Both the position numbers and the translations under genes were made by a program. DNA of 64,000 nt, taken from JAFEBO01 sp044221315. GTDB taxonomy: Bacteria > Planctomycetota > Phycisphaerae > Phycisphaerales > UBA1924. Below are positions 7,662 to 14,312 of the stretch, in pieces (within the stretch, counting starts at the first letter, position 1; every line of letters begins with the position of its first letter). The notes under the pieces are model-generated. The model worked only from the letters and a program-made list of their open reading frames with translations. It was not told where the DNA came from and ran no database searches. The stretch spans positions 1 through 64,000 of the forward strand of contig JBGAPK010000006.1 of assembly GCA_044221315.1 (NCBI GenBank), in the 5' to 3' direction.

Positions 7662-8354
7662 TCACGGCAACCGCGTGATCGGCAGCGAGAAGCGCAGCGA
7701 ATCGGTGGCGCGCCGGGTTTGCAGGACGAGCGAGCGGGTTTCCTGCTCGACGGGGTCGAGGAGGAGTTGGGCGAAACCGGATTTGGGCAGGACGTTGAGC
7801 GACTTTGAGAGGGCTTCGGAGGCGCGGGTGTTCTGCGCGGCGGGGATGAAGAACCAGGCGAGGGCTGTGAGCGCGATCGCGGCTGCCGCGGCGAGGAGGA
7901 GGGCGGTTGTTTGGCGGGAACGGGGCGAGAGGTGGCTTGAAATTTGCACGATCGTGGATGTGTTGCCGCGGGGATTTCCGGAACCCCCTCCGTCATCGCT
8001 CCGTCGAACCTGCGCGATGACACCTCCCCCGTTGGCAACGGGGGAGGATTGATGCGGGGGCGCGGACTCGCCGCGGGGAAACTCGGAACCCCCTCCGTCA
8101 TCGCTCCGCAAAGCCTGCGCTCTGACACCTCCCCCGCTGGCAGCGGGGGAGGAGGGCTGCAAAGGCGCGCGGGTGCCAAATGGATTCCATTTGACTGTTG
8201 AGTTTGTGCGGCGCTCGGGGAGTTGATCGACGATGCCGGAGATCAGACCCGGCGGGGGCCGGAGGAGAGAGTCGGCGCTGGTGCGTCGGAGTTCCTCGGC
8301 GAGTTGGTGATGGTCCATTTGAGGATCGCTGTGGGGGTCAGAGAGCGGGCGCAT
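7662..8354 (-). CDS. Single-pass membrane protein, probable anti-sigma partner
   Basis: A 230-residue protein whose ATG (8354) overlaps the end of the sigma-factor gene by 17 bases, so translation is probably coupled. The N-terminal region is cytoplasmic in type (residues 1-60, HHQLAEELRR). One membrane segment spans about 150-171 (TALLLAAAAAIALTALAWFF), and a ~60-residue C-terminal region follows. The position directly after an ECF sigma gene and the one-TM topology fit an anti-sigma factor, though no ZAS zinc motif (HxxxCxxC) is present. Residues ~66-90 and ~103-126 are coded by two type A repeats in frame and read SSPVANGGGVIAQ and RRSDDGGGS. Function is inferred from context only. Confidence 0.65.
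   Translation of the reverse strand: MRPLSDPHSDPQMDHHQLAEELRRTSADSLLRPPPGLISGIVDQLPERRTNSTVKWNPFGTRAPLQPSSPAASGGGVRAQALRSDDGGGSEFPRGESAPPHQSSPVANGGGVIAQVRRSDDGGGSGNPRGNTSTIVQISSHLSPRSRQTTALLLAAAAAIALTALAWFFIPAAQNTRASEALSKSLNVLPKSGFAQLLLDPVEQETRSLVLQTRRATDSLRFSLPITRLP
7980..8048 (+). repeat. Type A element inside the anti-sigma-like gene
   Basis: Full-length copy with both hairpins (tcatcgc/gcgatga and cctcccccgttg/caacgggggagg), read in frame from the opposite strand as SSPVANGGGVIAQVRRSDD. Confidence 0.9.
8085..8153 (+). repeat. Second type A element inside the anti-sigma-like gene
   Basis: A second full copy 105 bases from the first, same orientation and same reading frame. One arm has changed (gctctgaca for gcgatgaca) and the other stem is cgctg/cagcg, a compensated pair. 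Confidence 0.9.
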
Positions 8355-8988
8355 GGGCGGCTCCGGTGGGAAATGGGGGTGCGGAGTCCGGCGCGGAATT
8401 TGGCTCGGCGCGGAGTGCCGCGAGGAGTTGGGCGCGGGCGCGGTGAAGGGTGACGCGGACGCGGACGGTGGGCCAGGAGAGGACGTTGGCGATGTCGGCG
8501 ACTTCGAGCGATTCGGCGTAGCGGAGCCAGACGACGGTGGCGACGTCGGGGGTGAGGACGCGATCGACCAGGTCCCAGAGATTGGTGCGCGATTCGTGGT
8601 GGGCGAGTGCCGCGGCGGGTGAAGGCGCGCGGCCGTCGGTGATTTCCTCGGGGATGCTGGAGGTGGGGACGTGCGGTCGCTCGCGCCGGAACTCTGTGAT
8701 GGCGACGCGGTTGGCGATGGTGAGGAGCCAGGTGGAGAATGCGGCGCGATCGGGGCGGTAGGTTTCGATGGTGAGCCAGGCGCGGAGGAGAGAGATCTGG
8801 CAGAGGTCTTCGGTGTCGGCCGCGCGACCTCCAATCCGGCCGGTGCAGCCCCGGCGCCGGGCGAGAAAGGTGAAGAGGCGGACGGAGTGATCTGCCGCGA
8901 GGAGCCCGAAGGCGTGGCGATCGCCGGCTTGGGCGAGCGCGATCAGTGCGGCTTCGGATAGATCGGTGATTGCGGCGGGGGAAGTCAT
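8338..8988 (-). CDS. ECF-type RNA polymerase sigma factor
   Basis: A 216-residue sigma-70 family protein. Region 2 spans about 15-110, including the core-binding stretch DTEDLCQISLLRAWLTIETY and the -10-recognition helix FSTWLLTIANRVAITEFRR. Region 4 spans about 140-200 (LTPDVATVVWLRYAESLEVA, then the helix-turn-helix DIANVLSWPTVRVRVTLHRA). Region 3 is absent, as in ECF sigmas. The gene overlaps a membrane protein gene downstream and follows a secreted-protein gene (9198-10205) on the same strand, so the three may form one unit. It directs RNA polymerase to a small regulon, probably in response to a signal sensed by the membrane partner. The signal cannot be told from the sequence. Confidence 0.88.
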   Translation of the reverse strand: MTSPAAITDLSEAALIALAQAGDRHAFGLLAADHSVRLFTFLARRRGCTGRIGGRAADTEDLCQISLLRAWLTIETYRPDRAAFSTWLLTIANRVAITEFRRERPHVPTSSIPEEITDGRAPSPAAALAHHESRTNLWDLVDRVLTPDVATVVWLRYAESLEVADIANVLSWPTVRVRVTLHRARAQLLAALRAEPNSAPDSAPPFPTGAAHAPAL

Positions 8989-9036
8989 CGGGTTATTTCA
9001 GAAAACCAGATTTCACTTGAGCCTCACGCGATCGGC

Positions 9037-9105
9037 GGAACCCCCTGCGTCATCGCTCCGCAAGGCTGCGCGATGACACCTCCCCCGTTGGGCAACGGGG
9101 GAGGA
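9037..9105 (+). repeat. Type A element
   Basis: Intergenic copy between the secreted-protein gene and the sigma gene, with tcatcgc/gcgatga and cctcccccgttg/caacgggggagg arms intact. Confidence 0.9.
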
Positions 9106-9146
9106 GAAATGGCAAGACCAATAGGACTCGTTTGCGTTTGAAAACC

Positions 9147-9187
9147 CTCCCTTCCCCCAACCCCCTCCCTCAGGGAGGGGGCTTTCG
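9147..9187 (+). repeat. Type B element
   Basis: Copy of ccttcccccaaccccctccc + tcagggagggggctttc, 42 bases from the type A copy above. It ends ten bases before the stop codon of the 9198 gene. Confidence 0.9.
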
Positions 9188-9197
9188 AAGCAGACGC

Positions 9198-10205
9198 TCA
9201 GACGGGTTGTTTGGTTTCCTTGGCGGCGTCTTTCTGCTTGGTTTTCTTGACCTTCTTGAGCGATTCGCCGGGGGCCTTTTCCTTCATTTTGGCCAGTTCC
9301 TGCATGGCGGCGACGGCGTCGGCGGCGGGCCACTTGAGGGAGACGTTGAGGCGGCTGCCGTCGGCGGTGATCTTGAGTTCCTGGAGCGCGTTCTGGAGGG
9401 TGGTGAACTCGTCCTGGTTCTTGAGCGCCATGCGACCGAACGCGGCGAGGCCCTGCGCGACCTCCTGCGTGTCGGTGGCGGCCTGCGCGGAATCGAAATT
9501 CGCCGAGGCGTTGCCGAAGAGTTGGTCGGACGATTCGCCCAGGTCGAGCACGCCGGAACGGATGCCGCCGAAGAGAGTCTTGGCGCCGTCGTCATCGGAC
9601 TGTTGCAGGATCTCGGGGAGATCGCGGACGTCGGCATAAAAGATGGAGCCCTTGGAGGGGGCGGGGGCGCCGGAGCCTGGGTCTTGCGCGGGCGACTTGC
9701 CGTCGGCGACTTTGAGCGCGGCAACAAGCGGCTCCCAGTCGTCGCAGATGTAGGCGGTGCGGAGGTCGCCCTTCGCGGGCCGGACGATGCCGTACTTGCG
9801 GGTTCCCTTGTCGTCCCAACTGAGCAGGTCGTACCCCTCGGCGCTCATGGACTTGGCGTGCGGCTCGGTCTTGAGGTGATTCCAGATCGCGTCGATCGCG
9901 GGCGTGGCGCGGAGGACGATGACGGCCTGATCGGGCTTGGAGGCGGCGAGCAGGACGGTGATGTCCTTGAAATCGCGGAGGGGTTCGATGCCGAAGGCGC
10001 TCAGCGCGTCGAGGCCTTCCAATTTGAAGGCGGCGCGGTTGTCCATGATCGCCTTGCCGAGCTGCGAGTGCGCGAGCGCTTCGACGTCGAGGTGGACGGT
10101 GACCTTTGAGGAGGCGGGGACGATGGCGCGGTCGATGGGGGCGGCCAGTGTGTGAACAAGCACGGGGCCGAGCGTGAGGGCGAGCAGGGAGGGCGTGCAG
10201 CGCAT
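9198..10205 (-). CDS. Secreted hypothetical protein
   Basis: A 335-residue exported protein. Its signal peptide is MRCTPSLLALTLGPVLVHTL, with cleavage near LAA. The body has alternating strand and helix character with no Cys pattern or catalytic motif that I recognise. The segment VTVHLDVEALAHSQLGKAIM at the mature N-terminus and a second strand-rich half (NVSLKWPAADAVAAMQELAK) suggest two related alpha/beta halves. The last ~30 residues are strongly Lys-rich. The start ATG at 10205 follows a purine-rich AGGAGC stretch. It lies upstream of the sigma / anti-sigma pair on the same strand and may be part of that unit or its output. No function assigned. Confidence 0.7.
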   Translation of the reverse strand: MRCTPSLLALTLGPVLVHTLAAPIDRAIVPASSKVTVHLDVEALAHSQLGKAIMDNRAAFKLEGLDALSAFGIEPLRDFKDITVLLAASKPDQAVIVLRATPAIDAIWNHLKTEPHAKSMSAEGYDLLSWDDKGTRKYGIVRPAKGDLRTAYICDDWEPLVAALKVADGKSPAQDPGSGAPAPSKGSIFYADVRDLPEILQQSDDDGAKTLFGGIRSGVLDLGESSDQLFGNASANFDSAQAATDTQEVAQGLAAFGRMALKNQDEFTTLQNALQELKITADGSRLNVSLKWPAADAVAAMQELAKMKEKAPGESLKKVKKTKQKDAAKETKQPV

Positions 10206-10263
10206 GGGAGCTCCTGGGGATTGAGGTGCCGAGAGGTGATACGCGCGGGGGCGTGGCGGCGTT

Positions 10264-10285
10264 ACGCAAAGTGGAAAATTTGCGT
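10264..10285. promoter_or_regulatory. Inverted repeat between divergent genes
   Basis: acgcaaa (10264-10270) and tttgcgt (10279-10285) form a 7-base inverted repeat around an 8-base spacer, in the 214-base region between the divergent genes at 10205 and 10420. It could be an operator for either gene or a small hairpin. Confidence 0.4.
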
Positions 10286-10419
10286 GTCAATAGCCTGCAT
10301 TGCGGGCGAAGGGGGGTCGTGCGCTATGAAAGAATGCGCATTGCCGGGTTCGCAAGAGCGCGGCAGCGAGTCGCGAATTGGTAACCTGATCGCTTGCGGC
10401 GCTGCCGCCGGAGGTTGTC

Positions 10420-11451
10420 ATGGGCGAGTTTCGGTATCAATTAGAGAAGATCACGCCGCGACTCGGGCCTGGGGGTATCACGCGAGGGGCGTCGGTGAAG
10501 CAGTTCCCGGCATCGATCGGCATAGCGGGCGTCTCGATGCGGCTTCAGCCGGGGGCGATGCGGGAGTTGCACTGGCACGCGAACGCGGCGGAGTGGGCGT
10601 TCGTGGTGAGCGGGTCGTGCCGCACGACGATCGTGCATCCGGATGGTTCGGCGAACGTGGACACGTTCAACGCGGGAGACGTCTGGTACTTCCCGCGCGG
10701 GTACGGGCATTCGATCCAGGGGATCGGGCCGGGGGAGTGTCACTTCATATTGATTTTCGACAATGGGGATTTCTCGGAGGACCACACGTTCAGCATCACA
10801 GATTTTCTGGCGCGGATGCCGCCGGAGGTTGTCGCCCAGAATCTCGGCTTGAGCGCGGCGGAAGTTGCGGCGCTACCGAAGAGGGAGGTCTACTTCGCGC
10901 AGGGTCCGGTGCCGGATGACGCGTCGAAGATCTCGGCGGGGCGGGCACACCCGGAGTTGGTCGCGAAGCACCGCTATCCGCTGATGGCGCAGGAGCCGCG
11001 GCGTGTGCCGGGGGGCGGGACACAGCGGATCGTGACGGTGGACGACTTCCCGATTTCGAAGACGATGGCCGGATCGGTGATCGAACTCGAGCCGGGGGCG
11101 ATGAGGGAACTGCACTGGCATCCGAACGCGGACGAGTGGCAGTACTTTCTCGAAGGCTCGGCGGAGGCGGGCGTCTTCCTCGCCGAGGGAAAGGCCGTGA
11201 TCGATCGTTTCGAGGCGGGAGACATCGGGTATGCGCCGATGGGCACCGGTCACTACATCAAGAACACGGGCAAAGGCGTCTGCCGCATCCTGCTCGGATT
11301 CAACAGCGGGCACTACCAGGCCATCGACATGAGCGAGTGGATGGCGGGAACGCCCAAGGACGTGCTGAAAACGAATCTCGGCATCCGCGACGATGTGGCG
11401 GCGAAGCTGCCGCAGGGGACGGTGTTCTTGGCGCCCGGTACGAAGACATAG
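10420..11451 (+). CDS. oxdC: Oxalate decarboxylase (bicupin)
   Basis: A 343-residue bicupin expected to convert oxalate to formate and CO2 using Mn in each cupin. Cupin 1 metal ligands are H51, H53, E58 and H97; cupin 2 ligands are H232, H234, E239 and H278. Both follow the PGAMRELHWH motif. The flexible lid after cupin 1 reads S119-E120-D121-H122-T123. The glutamate that separates decarboxylases (SENS lid) from oxidases is present, although N-S is replaced by D-H. No N-terminal extension or signal peptide is present, so it is cytosolic and about 40 residues shorter than the Bacillus enzyme. The start is supported by a GGAGG site seven bases upstream. An acid-stress or oxalate-use role is inferred. 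Confidence 0.85.
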   Translation: MGEFRYQLEKITPRLGPGGITRGASVKQFPASIGIAGVSMRLQPGAMRELHWHANAAEWAFVVSGSCRTTIVHPDGSANVDTFNAGDVWYFPRGYGHSIQGIGPGECHFILIFDNGDFSEDHTFSITDFLARMPPEVVAQNLGLSAAEVAALPKREVYFAQGPVPDDASKISAGRAHPELVAKHRYPLMAQEPRRVPGGGTQRIVTVDDFPISKTMAGSVIELEPGAMRELHWHPNADEWQYFLEGSAEAGVFLAEGKAVIDRFEAGDIGYAPMGTGHYIKNTGKGVCRILLGFNSGHYQAIDMSEWMAGTPKDVLKTNLGIRDDVAAKLPQGTVFLAPGTKT

Positions 11452-11544
11452 CCGCTCGCGGACGATTCCGGAGGCGAAATCCGAGATGGCCGACGCGGCG
11501 GCCAACCACCGCGCGCGGTATGCTGCCCGCAGGAGGCTTCGACA

Positions 11545-12630
11545 ATGAGCGGGCACTACTCGCGGCGGGATGCGATCGGCTTGGGGCTCGGCTGGGGGGT
11601 GGGGGTGGGGCTTGGGTTGGGAACTGTCGGCGGACTCCGCGCGAGCAGCGCGGCGTCGCGGCTGCAGTCCGCCGAGAAGGCCGGGGATGTTCGACCGCCG
11701 CGCAAGCGTGCCCTGCGTGTCGCCCATATCACGGATACACATATCGAGCCGGAGCTGAGGGCGGCGGACGGTGTTGCCGCGTGCCTCGCCCATATCCGCG
11801 AGAAGAAGTTCGCCAGAGCGGAAGTGGGGGGCGGCGGGGGCGGAGTGCTGAGCGCCGACAAGGTCGATCTGATTCTGCACGGAGGCGACGCCGTCTTCGA
11901 TACCTGCGATGTCGGCGAGGCGCGGGCGAAGGAAGTGTGGGGCCTCTGGTCCAAGGTGATGAAGGACGGCTGGGACGGGCCGCTCAAGTACGCCGTGGGA
12001 AATCACGACTGCTGGGGCATGAACAAGAAAGTCAGCGGCACCAGCGGTGAAGAGGGCCTGTGGGGCAAGCGATGGGCCCTCGATGTCATGGGCATCAAGG
12101 GCGTCGCCCGCGCCGATACCAAGACGAGCGGGGCGTACTACTCCTTCGATCAGAACGGCTGGCACTTTGTCGTGCTCGATTCGGTGCGGATCATCGAGAA
12201 CGGCTACTACGGCGGGCTCGACGACGAGCAGTTTGACTGGCTCAAGGGCGACCTCCTGCTCAACAAGATGCACCCGACGCTGGTCCTCTCGCACATTCCA
12301 ATCCTGACCGTCACGGTTCTCGACCGCGGCATCAACGACAAGATGGAGCGCGTGGTGCATCCGGCGCTCATGTGCACCGATTTCGAGCGGATCAAGAAGC
12401 TGTTCCTCGAGAACCCGCAGGTAAAGGTGTGCCTGAGCGGTCACATGCATCTGCTCGATCGCGTCGAGTACAACGGCGTGACCTATCTCTGCAACGGCGC
12501 GGTATGCGGGAACTGGTGGAAGGGAAAACACAAAGACTGCGGCGAGGGATACGCGATCGTGGATCTCTTCGGTGATGGCAGTTTCGAGAATCAGTACGTC
12601 GGGTATGGATGGAAGGCGGGGGAGGGGTAG
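11545..12630 (+). CDS. Tat-exported calcineurin-like metallophosphoesterase
   Basis: A 361-residue protein with a twin-arginine signal (SRRDAIGLGLG plus a hydrophobic stretch to ~35), so it is probably exported folded. All metallophosphoesterase blocks are present in order: HITDTH (D-x-H), HGGD, VGNHD, VLSHIP and SGHMH, coordinating a binuclear metal centre. It belongs to the CpdA-like branch by motif spacing. A run of six glycines (~97-103) sits in a loop between the first two blocks. It lies 94 bases after oxdC on the same strand; co-transcription is possible but no functional link is evident. The substrate (cyclic nucleotide, phosphodiester or nucleotide) cannot be told. Confidence 0.85.
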   Translation: MSGHYSRRDAIGLGLGWGVGVGLGLGTVGGLRASSAASRLQSAEKAGDVRPPRKRALRVAHITDTHIEPELRAADGVAACLAHIREKKFARAEVGGGGGGVLSADKVDLILHGGDAVFDTCDVGEARAKEVWGLWSKVMKDGWDGPLKYAVGNHDCWGMNKKVSGTSGEEGLWGKRWALDVMGIKGVARADTKTSGAYYSFDQNGWHFVVLDSVRIIENGYYGGLDDEQFDWLKGDLLLNKMHPTLVLSHIPILTVTVLDRGINDKMERVVHPALMCTDFERIKKLFLENPQVKVCLSGHMHLLDRVEYNGVTYLCNGAVCGNWWKGKHKDCGEGYAIVDLFGDGSFENQYVGYGWKAGEG

Positions 12631-12669
12631 AGCAACAGAGCAGCAGATGAAATGCAACGCCGCAACACC

Positions 12670-12726
12670 GTAAAGCGGTAAAGCGGCAAAGCGGCAAAGC
12701 GGCAAAGCGGCAAAGCGGCAAAGCGG
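12670..12726. repeat. Period-8 microsatellite (gcggcaaa)n
   Basis: About seven units of gcggcaaa follow the metallophosphoesterase gene, preceded by a short agcaacagagcagcag stretch. Same dispersed family as 1752-1826. Confidence 0.85.
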
Positions 12727-12804
12727 ATCCGACGATATTCGGCTTTCCTGTTGGCGGCTGCGGCAGGGACGATACAGGGCTCGATTGCTCTCTATGATTT
12801 TGCC

Positions 12805-12990
12805 ATGAAGACTCGCATCCCTTTCCGCGCGTTGGCCCTGGTCGCGGCGCTCTGCCTCGCGGCATGTTCCAGCAGCAACAACAACGCGCAATGGAACACC
12901 GACGAGGGTGGATACGACGGGATGGGAAACCTGAACCCGGTCGGCTCGATCAAGGGTGATGGAAGCCCGGACAATTCGGGCGATTTCTAG
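12805..12990 (+). CDS. Small lipoprotein
   Basis: A 61-residue protein with a lipoprotein signal: basic start MKTRIPFR, hydrophobic core, lipobox LAAC, then SSSNNN and an Asp/Gly/Asn-rich mature part (~40 residues). ATG 12805 is chosen because it sits right before the signal peptide. The gene converges with the lipoprotein gene at 13019 across 28 bases. The mature part is probably disordered; function unknown. Confidence 0.6.
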   Translation: MKTRIPFRALALVAALCLAACSSSNNNAQWNTDEGGYDGMGNLNPVGSIKGDGSPDNSGDF

Positions 12991-13018
12991 ACGGTGTGCG
13001 GGCCGCACGCCCGCGCTC

Positions 13019-13405
13019 TCAATCCCGTGCAATCTGCTCAACGCGCAACTTGCCCGTCGGCAGATTCCCGTCCTGCGTGACTTTCACGACCGTGAGCCCG
13101 GGCAAGAGGTCCATCTGCGCCGGATACCCGGGATTCCCCTGGGCATCGACTTCCAGATAGACCTTGAGGTTGTCGGAAACGCCGTAGCGCGACATCTGCG
13201 CCCGGTTGCCGGGGCCGAGGCGCTCGGTCGCGAGAACGCCGGGCTGCCCGCTCGGGTCGGCTCGCATGAGGGCAACGCCGATCGGCTGTGCGGTCGTGTT
13301 GTGAACATCGGCGGTGTAGCCGACGGTGCAGCCGCAGCCGACGAGTGACGCTGCAAGCAGCGCGAGGGGAGCGAAGCGGGCGGATCGGATGGACAGGCTG
13401 GTCAT
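13019..13405 (-). CDS. Lipoprotein, beta-sandwich-like
   Basis: A 128-residue protein with a signal peptide and lipobox LVGC (Cys at about residue 24). The mature region begins VGYTADVHNTTAQPIGVALM and is strand-rich (VYLEV, TVVKVTQDG), like small periplasmic beta-sandwich lipoproteins. The start is well supported by a GGAGGTG site six bases before ATG 13405. It is divergent from the gene at 13613, so 13406-13612 holds two promoters. Function unknown. Confidence 0.7.
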   Translation of the reverse strand: MTSLSIRSARFAPLALLAASLVGCGCTVGYTADVHNTTAQPIGVALMRADPSGQPGVLATERLGPGNRAQMSRYGVSDNLKVYLEVDAQGNPGYPAQMDLLPGLTVVKVTQDGNLPTGKLRVEQIARD

Positions 13406-13549
13406 GACGCACCTCCGATGGGGGACGGCCCCGTGAACAGAGAATGATAGGGATCACTAACCTTTGGGCAAGAGGCTCATTTGCCGCGGTATTCATGCGG
13501 TCCGCGTGAAAGGTCCGCAAAAAGGCGGTTGCTCCGACTAAGGAAAGTG

Positions 13550-13612
13550 GCGTGCTCGGGAAACCCGAGGCATGCTTTAGCAAGCCCCGACGGGGCGTTG
13601 AGGGAGGGTTTC
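13550..13612 (+). promoter_or_regulatory. Structured 5' leader of the gene at 13613
   Basis: Two predicted hairpins lie just upstream of the start codon. The first is gcgtgctcggg-aaa-cccgag(g)catgc, 11 pairs with one bulge and an AAA-type loop; the second is gcccc-gac-ggggc. The GGAGGG ribosome-binding site follows directly. I compared this with c-di-GMP-I, SAM and cobalamin elements and saw no match. Confidence 0.4.
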
Positions 13613-14311
13613 ATGATGAAGTCGTGGGCAGCAGCGCTGTTGGTGTCGAGCCTGGCCGGTTCCTGGTGCGTTGCGGCGGCGGTGCCCGGGTCTTTCACGG
13701 CCGGGGTGCTGGTGGGCGCCGGGTTTCCCGTGCCGCTGAACACGGCCGCCGCCGCCATGGGCGTTAAGAAAGGATCGGCGAACGGCGCGACCGGCGGCGG
13801 ATTCGCCGGGAATGCCGCGGCGGCGGTCGAACTGACAGATTCGCTGCTCGACACGAAACTTTCCATTACCGGCCACGCGGAGCACAACAACGCAAACGGT
13901 TACACGTCGGTGTACACGGTCGAGGACATCGTGTTCACGCTCGGGCACGCGGCGGACTTTTCGGTGGCGAACCTGACCACGGGCATTCCCGGGGACTTCC
14001 GCGCGGGCGGCGGGGGCGTGCCGTTCAATCCGATCGTCTTCGAGGCGATCACGGGCTCGATCACCGGTGACATCCTGACAAACGGCCAGTTGAGCGCCGG
14101 GACCTACCGAATCCGCTTCAGCGTCGCGGCGCTGGCCCCGGGTTCGGTTCCCTTTCTCGCGATCCCCAACGGCTATGCGGACTTCAACGCAAACGGCCTC
14201 TTGAGCGCGGACGTGGACTGGGTGATGACGCTCACCGACGTGCCCGGTCCGGGGGCGGGCGCGGCCTTCGCCGTCGCCGGGGCTTTGGCATGGCGCCGCC
14301 GCCGGCCGTGA
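13613..14311 (+). CDS. Secreted protein with PEP-CTERM-like anchor
   Basis: A 232-residue exported protein. The signal peptide is MMKSWAAALLVSSLAGSWCV, cleaved near AAA. The mature part is Ala/Gly-rich and strand-forming, with a segment (FTAGVLVGAGFPVPLNTAAA) that resembles proteins with repeated hydrophobic strands. The C-terminus VPGPGAGAAFAVAGALAWRR followed by RRP is a sorting-type anchor like that of the gene at 6506. ATG 13613 or 13616 follows a GGAGGG site; 13613 is given. The stop is two bases from the stop of the converging kinase gene. Surface role inferred; no catalytic motif. Confidence 0.75.
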   Translation: MMKSWAAALLVSSLAGSWCVAAAVPGSFTAGVLVGAGFPVPLNTAAAAMGVKKGSANGATGGGFAGNAAAAVELTDSLLDTKLSITGHAEHNNANGYTSVYTVEDIVFTLGHAADFSVANLTTGIPGDFRAGGGGVPFNPIVFEAITGSITGDILTNGQLSAGTYRIRFSVAALAPGSVPFLAIPNGYADFNANGLLSADVDWVMTLTDVPGPGAGAAFAVAGALAWRRRRP

Positions 14312-14312
14312 T

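Noticed and set aside
386..9187. CRISPR array
   Set aside because: Repeats are irregularly spaced, palindromic and found inside genes. There are no uniform spacers or cas genes.
10873..13041. 722-codon minus-strand open frame across oxdC and the metallophosphoesterase
   Set aside because: The opposite strand carries two clear enzymes with full motifs; this frame is a shadow of high-GC codon use.
13490..13612. c-di-GMP-I, SAM or cobalamin riboswitch
   Set aside because: None of the invariant sequence blocks of these classes is present; only two generic hairpins are.
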